A program made the position numbers and the translations under genes. Of a DNA stretch of 6,014 nt, positions 1 through 5,931 are shown one piece after another. Under the pieces are notes generated by a model. That model was given only the letters and a program-made list of their open reading frames with translations. It did no database searches and was not told the DNA's origin. This stretch comes from an uncultured Selenomonadaceae bacterium (GTDB lineage Bacteria > Bacillota > Negativicutes > Selenomonadales > Selenomonadaceae): NCBI GenBank assembly GCA_905235425.1, contig CAJOKY010000148.1, positions 1 through 6,014 on the forward strand, written 5' to 3'. Position 1 is the first letter of the stretch. The number at the start of each line of letters is the position of its first letter.

Positions 1-1265
1 GCGGTATTCGTCATAACAGGCTGAAAATCATTTTGAATTTGAGTTTGTACCGGTGCTGAATTGGTTATGACAGGTTGAAAGTCATTTTGAATTTGAGTTT
101 GTACCGGTGCTGAATTGGTTATGACAGGTTGAATGTCAGATTGAATTTGTATCTGTGCTGAATTGGTTATGACGGGTTGAATGTCAGCTTGTGCTTGCAA
201 AGTAGGCTGATTCGTCATCATGACGGGTTGATATGTCGGCGCTTGTACCTGCAATGTTGCTTGATTCGTCAACGCGAGCCGGGATTGCAAAGTAGGCTGT
301 ACGGCAGATTGAATATCAATAACGCGCGGCTGATATTGAGGCTGAATTTGTACCGGCTGAACGGTTGACGCTTGGTCTGACTGCGCGAAGAGATTTTGCA
401 GATTTAAATTTTGCGGTACATTTTCTTCAGTTTGAACGCTCTGCCACGTCTTGCCGCTTAAGAAATCCAACATTGACTGTGCTTTATTATCGCGTGCTTG
501 CGGCATAATCGACATTAAATTTGTAGTGTCGACTTCGGCGGGAATATCTTTCACCGTCAAAAGGCTTTCATTACTTGACGTGAAGTAAAATGCCATATCA
601 GCGGACATTGCCGCCGGTAAATTTTCTGCAACGTTTAAATTTTCATCTGCAACGGCGCTGTCAAGATTTTGCGCGGGAACGTCATTTAAATTTATGTCAC
701 TGATATTTGCCTTTGATTCGGCATTGACATTTTGAACAGGATTAAAAGCAGGTTGAATTGTAACCTGCTGAGGAATATTTTCAGCAATAATTTCCGCGTC
801 AAGATTTTTAGGAATATCCTGCGGAATTTCAATGAGATTTTTGGCGTTAATTGTCGGCGTATTGTCAGAAGAAATTATTTCTGTTACAAGATTTTTCGTA
901 GCATTTTTAGTTACGGCTTGCACATTTTCTTCATCTGATAAATTTTGATTTTGATCTTTAGGCGCGTCCTGCTTATCATTACTCTTTCCATGAGTAGAGG
1001 CGTGGGAGATTTCGTCAACCGGCGTCGATTCTACACTTTCCGCCGCAACTTGAGCTTCATCGGACTGTTGGGATTGATTAACCTGCGCGTTTGCCTTGTC
1101 CAATTCGGAGCTGAAGTCACCTTTACTTTTTCGCGTTGAGGTTGTGTAAGTTTTTGTATTGTTACTTCGCGAGCTTACGGAATTTTGCGTGCGTGAGGTT
1201 GCGTTTAAATTGGTTTGACGATTCGCCGTCGTAATTGATAATAAATTTGTATTTGCATTTGCCAC
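1..1265 (-). CDS. Probable flagellar hook-length control protein (FliK-like), N-terminal part, runs off left edge
   Basis: One frame stays open for 421 codons from a GTG at 1265 to the left edge, so the C-terminus is missing. The start is supported by AAGGAG at 1274-1279, 8 bases upstream. The protein begins VANANTNLLSITTANRQ and is rich in Asn, Gln, Ser and Thr. It has no cysteine and one tryptophan in the visible part, no signal peptide and no membrane segment, so it looks largely disordered. A short DFSSELDKA motif at residues 50-58 resembles the segment near the start of many FliK proteins. Residues about 330-414 are degenerate tandem repeats of the form PVITNSAPVQTQIQNDFQ. FliK is an exported ruler that sets hook length and switches the flagellar export gate. 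Its conserved C-terminal domain would lie outside the window, so the family call is inference. Another secreted or surface low-complexity protein is the alternative. Confidence 0.5.
   Translation of the reverse strand, partial: MANANTNLLSITTANRQTNLNATSRTQNSVSSRSNNTKTYTTSTRKSKGDFSSELDKANAQVNQSQQSDEAQVAAESVESTPVDEISHASTHGKSNDKQDAPKDQNQNLSDEENVQAVTKNATKNLVTEIISSDNTPTINAKNLIEIPQDIPKNLDAEIIAENIPQQVTIQPAFNPVQNVNAESKANISDINLNDVPAQNLDSAVADENLNVAENLPAAMSADMAFYFTSSNESLLTVKDIPAEVDTTNLMSIMPQARDNKAQSMLDFLSGKTWQSVQTEENVPQNLNLQNLFAQSDQASTVQPVQIQPQYQPRVIDIQSAVQPTLQSRLALTNQATLQVQAPTYQPVMMTNQPTLQAQADIQPVITNSAQIQIQSDIQPVITNSAPVQTQIQNDFQPVITNSAPVQTQIQNDFQPVMTNT
22..279 (-). repeat. Degenerate in-frame tandem repeats inside the FliK-like gene
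   Basis: Five consecutive units start at 22, 76, 130, 178 and 229. Their lengths are 54, 54, 48, 51 and about 51 bases, always whole codons. The units at 22-75 and 76-129 differ at only about two positions, so they are recent duplicates; the others are progressively diverged. A further partial unit occupies positions 1-21 and probably continues outside the window. Each unit encodes a segment of the type PVITNS-(A/P)-Q-rich-(D)-(I/F)Q. Copy number could vary between strains and would change protein length without shifting the frame. Confidence 0.85.
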
Positions 1266-1273
1266 AGTAGTCG

Positions 1274-1279
1274 CTCCTT
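1274..1279 (-). promoter_or_regulatory. Ribosome binding site of the FliK-like gene
   Basis: AAGGAG on the minus strand lies 8 bases before the GTG at 1265. It decides the start, because no ATG occurs in the first part of the open frame and the next in-frame methionines are far inside. Confidence 0.8.
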
Positions 1280-1289
1280 TCTCCAAATC

Positions 1290-1316
1290 CTATCGTGATT
1301 TTAATGAAAACGGTTA
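1290..1316 (-). promoter_or_regulatory. Candidate sigma-28-like promoter for the FliK-like gene
   Basis: On the minus strand TAACCGTT (1309-1316) is followed by exactly 11 bases and then CACGATAG (1290-1297). The flagellar sigma-28 consensus is TAAAGTTT-N11-GCCGATAA. Each half matches at 5 of 8 positions, including the TAA and CGATA cores, and the spacing is canonical. It lies about 25 bases before the GTG. The match is weak and was found while looking for a flagellar promoter, so it is only a suggestion. Confidence 0.3.
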
Positions 1317-1319
1317 AAT

Positions 1320-1431
1320 GTTAGTTGTTAGGGGGTAGAAGGTAGGAGGTAGATAGTAGGAGGTAGGTAGTAGGAAAACAATCCTCTCCCCTCTCCCCTC
1401 TCCCCTCTACTCCCTACCCTCTACCTTCTCT
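1320..1431. repeat. Heptanucleotide tandem array, purine half then pyrimidine half
   Basis: The plus strand divides into 16 successive 7-base units in constant phase. They begin GTTAGTT and GTTAGGG, continue as GGTAGAA/GGTAGGA/AGTAGGA types to 1375, pass through a central AAACAAT, and become CCTCTCC (three identical copies, 1383-1403), CCTCTAC, TCCCTAC and CTTCTCT. The left half is purine-rich and the right half pyrimidine-rich, so the two halves form an imperfect inverted repeat centred near 1379, with AGGA/TCCT closing the loop. The array fills most of the gap between the cobaltochelatase gene and the FliK-like gene and overlaps the cobaltochelatase 3' end. It resembles the short tandemly repeated repetitive sequences described in some bacterial genomes. 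It may impede transcription from cbiK into the next gene, but no T-run follows it. Confidence 0.85.
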
Positions 1432-2174
1432 ATATACAATTCGCGAAAGATTTTAAATGCGCCGAGACCGTCAACACAAACCTTAACGTCGTAACCTGCC
1501 GCCGTAAGCCGTGACTTCCACGAATTTTTATCAGCGCCGCCGATATCTTCTTCCAAATGTACGCCGCCGTTAAACAGCAACGGTGCAAGCAAAATCTTTT
1601 CAACGCGACGATTTTTAAGCCGCGACAAAACGTCATGAAAATTCGGCGTGTCACTCTCCTCAATCACGCCTACATGAAGGTTTTTGTAGCTTTCATCAAT
1701 AAGACGCTGAAAATTTTCATAAACGGGATTATGACGGTGCGGCGAGCCGTGACCGATTAAAATTAGCTCTTCGTCCTGCGCGGGAAAACATTTTAATACG
1801 GCGTCAAGAATTTTTTTATCAAAATCCGTGTTGCATTGCAACGAAAAAAGCGGCGTCAAAACCTTTACGTCGTCAGCCGCGCAGATTTTAATTTTATTGT
1901 CAAATTCTTCACCGGCAGTAAAATGAGTCGGCAATAAAATTATTTCGTTAAAACCTTCGCCGCGCAGATTTTCAATTTGCTCATTAACAGTCAAAACCTT
2001 TACGCCACGCGTTGCCAATTTTTTTATGATAAAGTTCGACGTATACGCCAAACGCAATTCAAATGTCGGAAATGCGGCGGCAACTTCTTTTGCCAATGCG
2101 TCAATGGTTCGCGTAAAAATTTTGTCGTCGGCAGTACCGAAACTTACTAAAACTATTGCCTTGTCTTTATGCAT
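1407..2174 (-). CDS. cbiK: Sirohydrochlorin cobaltochelatase, CbiK type
   Basis: This 255-residue protein is close to the usual CbiK length. The family inserts cobalt into sirohydrochlorin, or its precorrin form, at the start of the anaerobic cobalamin pathway; members without a signal peptide act in the cytoplasm. Visible signatures, numbered from the chosen start, are IVLVSFGT (7-14), SNFIIKKL (46-53), LLPTHFTAGEE (80-90), GHGSPHRHN (141-149), a conserved Glu pair at 172-173, and PLLFNGGVHLEEDIGG (198-213). H142 and H206 correspond to the two metal-binding histidines of the family, with an acidic residue between them. NSWK and DGLG follow near the C-terminus. The ATG at 2174 is chosen because the family begins just before this IVLVSFG strand. 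The open frame continues upstream only as a shadow of glmM. The start overlaps the glmM stop by 8 bases (ATGCATAA), with GGAG at 2188-2191, so translation is probably coupled. The last residues (KVEGRE) are encoded by the heptamer array, which supplies the TAG stop. Confidence 0.92.
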   Translation of the reverse strand: MHKDKAIVLVSFGTADDKIFTRTIDALAKEVAAAFPTFELRLAYTSNFIIKKLATRGVKVLTVNEQIENLRGEGFNEIILLPTHFTAGEEFDNKIKICAADDVKVLTPLFSLQCNTDFDKKILDAVLKCFPAQDEELILIGHGSPHRHNPVYENFQRLIDESYKNLHVGVIEESDTPNFHDVLSRLKNRRVEKILLAPLLFNGGVHLEEDIGGADKNSWKSRLTAAGYDVKVCVDGLGAFKIFRELYIEKVEGRE

Positions 2175-3516
2175 TAACTTTTTCAATCTCCGACGCAATT
2201 TTGTTACAGATTCTGTCAAGCTGGGCTTTATTGGGACCTTCCGCCATGACGCGTACAAGCGGTTCAGTGCCTGACGCGCGTACCAAAATCCTGCCGCTGT
2301 CCCCCAACTCTTCAATGCCTTCAGTAATTGCGCGTTTAACGGCGTCCGCCTCCTGCGAAATTTTTTTATCCTTCACGCGAACATTGATTAAAACCTGCGG
2401 ATAAGTCGTCATCATTTCGTTGAGTTCGGAAGCAGACTTGCCGGATTTTTTCATTGCGGTTAAAACCTGCAACGCGGTAATAAGCCCGTCGCCTGTCGTG
2501 GAATAATCGGTAAAAATTATGTGACCTGACTGTTCGCCGCCCAGATTGTAACCGTGCTGTAACATATTTTCCAAAACGTACCTGTCGCCTACCGCCGTAA
2601 CTTCGTAGCGTCCATTTAAATTTTCAATAGCCTGCCGAAAACCGATATTCGCCATAACCGTAGTGACAACGGTATTTTTCACAAGTGCTCCCACGTCCAT
2701 CATCAACTTTGCGCACATAATCAAAATGTGATCGCCGTCAATCAAGTTGCCTTTTTCGTCAATGCAAAGGCATCTGTCGGCGTCACCGTCATGAGCAATG
2801 CCGATATCTGCGCGGCGGCGTAAAACTTCAAGACGCAAATTTTCAATATGTGTTGAACCGCATTCGTCATTGATATTAATGCCGTCGGGTTTATCGCCCA
2901 TTAAAATTACTTCTGCGCCGAGACGTTTTAAAACTTTCGGCATAATGTCATAAGCGGCACCGTTGGCGCAGTCCAAAACGATATTAATCCCGTCAAATTT
3001 TTCACTTGTCGTGCTGATAACAAAATCCGTGTAATCTTCGCGTAAATCTTTGCGATATTCCAATTCGCCGATTTTAGCGCCGGTAGGTCTTGCAAAAGTG
3101 TCGTCAGTTTCAATTTTGTAAACGATATCGGCGATTTCATCCTCTACGGCGTCGGGAAGTTTGTAGCCGTTGCCGCCGAAAAATTTTATCCCGTTGTCAT
3201 AAAAGGGATTATGCGACGCGCTGATAACGATACCGGCGACGGCATGAATTTTTTTTACAAGGTACGCAACGCCGGGCGTGGGAATGACGCCGACTGAAAT
3301 TGCGTGACCGCCTGCAGAGCAAATGCCGGTAATAAGCGCCGCTTCCAACATTTCGCCGGAAATGCGCGTGTCGCGTCCGATTAAAATTTTTGGTTTATCT
3401 TCAAAACGTTTTCCGAAATACAATGCGGCGGCGCGTCCCAATCTGTACGCCAATTCCGGTTTAAGTTCGGTGTTTGCTTCACCGCGTACGCCGTCCGTTC
3501 CAAAAAGTCTCGACAT
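2167..3516 (-). CDS. glmM: Phosphoglucosamine mutase
   Basis: This 449-residue protein has normal length for GlmM, which interconverts glucosamine-6-phosphate and glucosamine-1-phosphate on the cytoplasmic route to UDP-GlcNAc for peptidoglycan and lipopolysaccharide. All alpha-D-phosphohexomutase signatures are present: RLFGTDGVRGEAN at the N-terminus, the catalytic phosphoserine loop SASHNP with S101, the magnesium loop DGDADR (D243, D245, D247), the sugar-binding loop GGEQSGH (326-332), and the phosphate-binding loop RASGTEPLVR (413-422). The ATG at 3516 is chosen because it follows GGAGG by 8 bases and gives the conserved N-terminus MSRLFGTDG. An in-frame GTG at 3531 would overlap that ribosome site and lacks one of its own. 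The gene has its own promoter at 3551-3556 and is followed by cbiK with an 8-base overlap. The more usual cdaA-cdaR neighbours are absent upstream here. Confidence 0.97.
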   Translation of the reverse strand: MSRLFGTDGVRGEANTELKPELAYRLGRAAALYFGKRFEDKPKILIGRDTRISGEMLEAALITGICSAGGHAISVGVIPTPGVAYLVKKIHAVAGIVISASHNPFYDNGIKFFGGNGYKLPDAVEDEIADIVYKIETDDTFARPTGAKIGELEYRKDLREDYTDFVISTTSEKFDGINIVLDCANGAAYDIMPKVLKRLGAEVILMGDKPDGININDECGSTHIENLRLEVLRRRADIGIAHDGDADRCLCIDEKGNLIDGDHILIMCAKLMMDVGALVKNTVVTTVMANIGFRQAIENLNGRYEVTAVGDRYVLENMLQHGYNLGGEQSGHIIFTDYSTTGDGLITALQVLTAMKKSGKSASELNEMMTTYPQVLINVRVKDKKISQEADAVKRAITEGIEELGDSGRILVRASGTEPLVRVMAEGPNKAQLDRICNKIASEIEKVNA

Positions 3517-3524
3517 TAAATTAG

Positions 3525-3529
3525 CCTCC
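3525..3529 (-). promoter_or_regulatory. Ribosome binding site of glmM
   Basis: GGAGG on the minus strand lies 8 bases before the ATG at 3516. It excludes the in-frame GTG at 3531, which sits immediately upstream of the site. Confidence 0.85.
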
Positions 3530-3550
3530 ACTAAATTTTAATTTTTTATC

Positions 3551-3558
3551 ATTATAGC
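3551..3558 (-). promoter_or_regulatory. Extended -10 promoter of glmM
   Basis: The minus strand reads TTTGCTATAATG, a perfect TATAAT at 3551-3556 preceded by TGC, giving a TGn extended -10. It is 34 bases before the glmM start. The expected -35 position falls at about 3574-3580 inside the heptamer array, where no TTGACA-like hexamer is visible, so the extended -10 probably carries recognition. Array units could therefore influence this promoter. Confidence 0.7.
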
Positions 3559-3567
3559 AAAGTTTTA

Positions 3568-3707
3568 GGGATTAGGGAACAGGGATTAGGGATTAGGGAT
3601 TAGGAGGTAGGGGGTAGAGGGTAGAGGGTAGGGATTAGGAAGTAGCTAATAGCTAACAGCTACCAGCTAAAAGCTAACAGCTAAAACCTAACAGCTAAAT
3701 CCTAATA
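3568..3707. repeat. Heptanucleotide tandem array of 20 in-phase units between divergent promoters
   Basis: From 3568 the plus strand divides without a slip into twenty 7-base units. They start as GGGATTA (five copies in all, plus the variant GGGAACA), pass through GGAGGTA, GGGGGTA and two GAGGGTA, and end as GCTAATA, GCTAACA, GCTACCA, GCTAAAA, CCTAACA and CCTAATA. The unit sequence drifts along the array while the phase is kept, so neighbouring units are more alike than distant ones, as in stepwise local duplication. The left half is G-rich on the plus strand and the right half is rich in AGCTAA. The array fills the space between the glmM and PHP promoters. No open reading frame or RNA gene is apparent in it. 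Confidence 0.9.
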
Positions 3708-3735
3708 TTGCGGCATAAAAAATTTTTGATATAAT
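3708..3735 (+). promoter_or_regulatory. Promoter of the PHP phosphoesterase gene
   Basis: TATAAT at 3730-3735 is preceded by TGA, giving a TGn extended -10. TTGCGG at 3708-3713, 16 bases upstream of the -10, is a poor but possible -35. It begins at the first base after the heptamer array. The start codon lies 30 bases downstream of the -10, leaving a short leader of roughly 24 bases. Confidence 0.7.
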
Positions 3736-3753
3736 CTTTAAAACTATTTTGTA

Positions 3754-3760
3754 GAGGTGA
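3754..3760 (+). promoter_or_regulatory. Ribosome binding site that selects the TTG start of the PHP gene
   Basis: GAGGTGA closely matches the 16S rRNA anti-Shine-Dalgarno complement and lies 5 bases before TTG at 3766, with the GAGG core 8 bases away. The alternative in-frame GTG at 3757 is inside this site and has no ribosome site of its own. Confidence 0.75.
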
Positions 3761-3765
3761 AATTT

Positions 3766-4614
3766 TTGAAAGCAGATTATCACATGCACTTTGAGTACGG
3801 CGATTATAAATTTGATTGGGTAGAAAAATTTTTTGACGCGGCAAAACTGCGCGGACTTTCTGAAATAGGTATCACGGAGCATTCACATACATTTCCCGAA
3901 TTTGAAAGTTTGTACTACGACGATTTAATTTTGGACGATTCGCCGGTAGGAGCTTTTCAAAAAGTTTGGCTTAAGACAAATAAATTTAAACATACGCTGA
4001 AAGATTATTTTAACTTCATGGCGGAGCTGAAAAAAAATCACGCCGTCAAAATCGGAATTGAAGTTTGCAATTTCCGAAATCAAACGGCAGTGAAAAAAAT
4101 TTTAGACGATTGGAATTTTGATTATATAATCGGCTCGGTACATTTTTTGAACGGATGGGGTTATGACGCCTCGAAGATTAAAGCCGAATGGGATAATCAT
4201 AATTTACGCGACATTTACGAAATGTACACGGCAGAAGTTGAACGCCTTGCAGCCGCGCAGATTTATGACGTTATCGGTCACCCTTTCAACATTCGCCTTT
4301 TCAAACACTTTCCAAATTTTGACGTGACGGAATATCTTGAACGCGTTGCCGCCGCGATGAAAAAATATAATCTCGCAGTCGACGTAAACACCGGCACGAA
4401 ATACCGATATCCGGTTGAAGAAATTTCGCCGTACGCAGATTTTATGAAAGTTGCCGCCGCGTACGATTTACCGATAATCATAAGTTCAGACGCGCATCAG
4501 CCTGAAGACTGCGGAAAATTTTGTGACGAGGCGATAGCTTACGTGAAAAGTTTCGGCTATAAAAAATTTTTACGCTTTAATCAGCGTCAACGTGAATTTT
4601 CAGAGTTAGGTTAA
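3766..4614 (+). CDS. PHP-domain phosphoesterase, histidinol-phosphatase (HisJ) type
   Basis: This is a 282-residue protein from the TTG at 3766, near the usual HisJ length. PHP enzymes bind a trinuclear metal centre and hydrolyse phosphate esters. HisJ members convert histidinol phosphate to histidinol, the penultimate reaction series of histidine synthesis, in the cytoplasm. The metal ligands expected of the fold are all visible: HMH at 6-8, ITEH ending at H39, the Glu in GIEVC (E99), GSVHF (H126), IGHPF (H172) and SSDAHQPEDCG (D242, H244). The last motif and the preceding VDVNTG segment are the HisJ-like part. The in-frame GTG at 3757 would add three residues but overlaps the ribosome site. 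The gene is alone on this strand, divergent from glmM and convergent with the RTX gene, with no other his gene in the window. The exact substrate is therefore not proven; another sugar- or nucleotide-phosphate PHP esterase remains possible. Confidence 0.87.
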   Translation: MKADYHMHFEYGDYKFDWVEKFFDAAKLRGLSEIGITEHSHTFPEFESLYYDDLILDDSPVGAFQKVWLKTNKFKHTLKDYFNFMAELKKNHAVKIGIEVCNFRNQTAVKKILDDWNFDYIIGSVHFLNGWGYDASKIKAEWDNHNLRDIYEMYTAEVERLAAAQIYDVIGHPFNIRLFKHFPNFDVTEYLERVAAAMKKYNLAVDVNTGTKYRYPVEEISPYADFMKVAAAYDLPIIISSDAHQPEDCGKFCDEAIAYVKSFGYKKFLRFNQRQREFSELG

Positions 4615-4654
4615 AAATTTTTTACCGCGCAGATTTTTAAGACTAAATTTTTAA
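4611..4654. terminator. AT-rich inverted repeat across the convergent gene ends, weak bidirectional terminator candidate
   Basis: TTAAAAATTT at 4611-4620 is perfectly inverted as AAATTTTTAA at 4645-4654, separated by 24 bases. The arms contain the stop codons of both convergent genes. Another ATTTTTAA at 4633-4640 can also pair with the left arm. All stems are A/T only, so the hairpin would be weak. Its position and symmetry suggest a role in ending both transcripts, but it may be simple composition in a 36-base AT-rich gap. Confidence 0.35.
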
Positions 4655-5931
4655 GCGTTAGTGAAGTACAAAGATTGATCTGCCGCACCGTTAAGCAAAA
4701 CGGTTTCGTCATTCACGTGCAAAAAGACATTGTTATCTTGAGTGGTCGTGTAGTAGTTCGCGCCGGTAACTTGTACCGTGTCGCCGTTAGAAAGTCCGTA
4801 AACCGTGTCGTAACCGTCGCCGACATTGTATTGGAACAGGTTGGAGCCTTTGTAGCGAAAATAAATTTGGTCGTTGCCCGTGCCGCCTGAAATTGTTACA
4901 TTGGAGGCAGAATTTACGATATAATCATTGCCTGCGCCGCCTTCCATAACAACGTTGTTGCAGTATTCACGATTGTTGAAAATTTCATCGTCGCCGTTGC
5001 CGCCGCTCATAGTTACGTTGGCGCTGAAATTGCTGATATATTCGTTGCCGTCTTCGCCGTAAACTATGACGCCGTTGCTGTGGTTGAAAACGGAATCATT
5101 ACCTGCACCGCCTACAACAGTAAGATTAGAATGACCTTCGGCATTATAGAAATAGTCGTCGCCGTTGCCGCCGTCTTCCAAAAGATTATTGGCGTGAGCC
5201 CACAAAGTGTCATTGCCGCCAAGCATGTAGTAGTTTGAACTTTCCTGCTCGGCATAAAAAGCTTGAGGATAGTCATTTCCTGCGACAACGGGGCGCTGAT
5301 AATATTCGCCTTGCTTATTGAGATAGCGAAAGAAAATGTAACCGGCAACATATTCTTCGCTGGTGGCGTTTTCTTTTTTATCTACATTAAGCCAAGAAGA
5401 AAGATTATCAGCAAATGCATCGGTCGTCTGATTTTGAAATTGACTGAAGAACCCGCGTTTTTCGTCGTCAATGCCGTGAACTGCCTCTGCAACGCCTTCT
5501 TTGATAAAGCAGGGCATTTCGTCGTAATGATAGACTTTTGCCGCCATGAGCGCATGTGTAAGTTCGTGTGCAATGGTGCGATCAAGAAAGTAACTCGTTC
5601 CCTGCGCTACACCGTTTGGATTGGAAGCATCCATACCGTAAAAGTACGCCATATTGATATTAAGAGAAAGCGACGTAGTGTTGCCGTTGCCGTCTACATG
5701 CCATTCTGTTGCAGACAGAGGACTTTCTTCGTCATTGAAAAATTTAAGTGTAATTTCTCTTACTGTAGCGTCGCCGTCGGTAAAACTGTAGCCGTAGGAT
5801 TCTTTGATGAGCTTAAGACCTTCTTCAGCCCACCAAGTGTAAAGGGCGCTTATGATAAATTTTCTATTATCGGTAAGACCATCTTGCGAAGGGACGTTTA
5901 TTGTAAGACCGTTTTTCGTCAACAACCCCAC
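4651..5931 (-). CDS. RTX-repeat secreted metalloprotease (HEXXH gluzincin-like)
   Basis: The frame encodes up to 426 residues. Residues 1-230 form a putative zinc peptidase domain with HELTHA (H122, E123, H126) and, 19 residues after H126, EGVAE with E145 as the likely third ligand. This is the gluzincin arrangement, followed by an AGYIFFRYL helix (196-204). Residues about 237-390 carry glycine/aspartate nonapeptide-like units (GGNGDD 254-259, GGAGND 274-279, GGNGDD 310-315, GGAGND 331-336, GGTGND 349-354, then VGDGYD), spaced roughly 18-21 residues, as in hemolysin-type calcium-binding repeats. No signal peptide is visible. RTX proteins usually leave by type I secretion using a C-terminal signal and fold on binding calcium outside, and the C-terminus here looks complete. 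The GTG at 5931 is only the longest option: TTG codons follow at 5925 and 5922, none has a good ribosome site, and the start lies in sequence resembling an insertion-element end, so the 5' end may be altered. The substrate is unknown. Confidence 0.8.
   Translation of the reverse strand: MGLLTKNGLTINVPSQDGLTDNRKFIISALYTWWAEEGLKLIKESYGYSFTDGDATVREITLKFFNDEESPLSATEWHVDGNGNTTSLSLNINMAYFYGMDASNPNGVAQGTSYFLDRTIAHELTHALMAAKVYHYDEMPCFIKEGVAEAVHGIDDEKRGFFSQFQNQTTDAFADNLSSWLNVDKKENATSEEYVAGYIFFRYLNKQGEYYQRPVVAGNDYPQAFYAEQESSNYYMLGGNDTLWAHANNLLEDGGNGDDYFYNAEGHSNLTVVGGAGNDSVFNHSNGVIVYGEDGNEYISNFSANVTMSGGNGDDEIFNNREYCNNVVMEGGAGNDYIVNSASNVTISGGTGNDQIYFRYKGSNLFQYNVGDGYDTVYGLSNGDTVQVTGANYYTTTQDNNVFLHVNDETVLLNGAADQSLYFTNA

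Noticed and set aside
177..1139. Three short plus-strand open frames at 177-368, 732-938 and 945-1139
   Set aside because: They are antisense to the continuous 421-codon minus-strand frame, lack convincing ribosome sites, and their Arg/Leu/Asn-rich products look like complement shadows.
1376..1431. Canonical intrinsic terminator after cbiK
   Set aside because: The inverted halves pair with many mismatches and no T-run follows on the minus strand, so it is listed only as a repeat.
2175..2315. Upstream extension of the cobaltochelatase by 47 residues
   Set aside because: The extra stretch overlaps the end of glmM out of frame and does not resemble the CbiK N-terminus. The internal ATG at 2174 gives the normal family length.
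3517..3531. GTG start for glmM at 3531
   Set aside because: It overlaps the GGAGG site that serves the ATG at 3516 and would add residues not typical of GlmM.
3568..3707. CRISPR array or telomere sequence
   Set aside because: There are no spacers, the unit is 7 bases, and no cas genes are seen. TTAGGG-like units are only part of a wider series of heptamers.
3757..3765. GTG start for the PHP protein at 3757
   Set aside because: The codon lies inside the GAGGTGA ribosome site, which is well spaced for the TTG at 3766.
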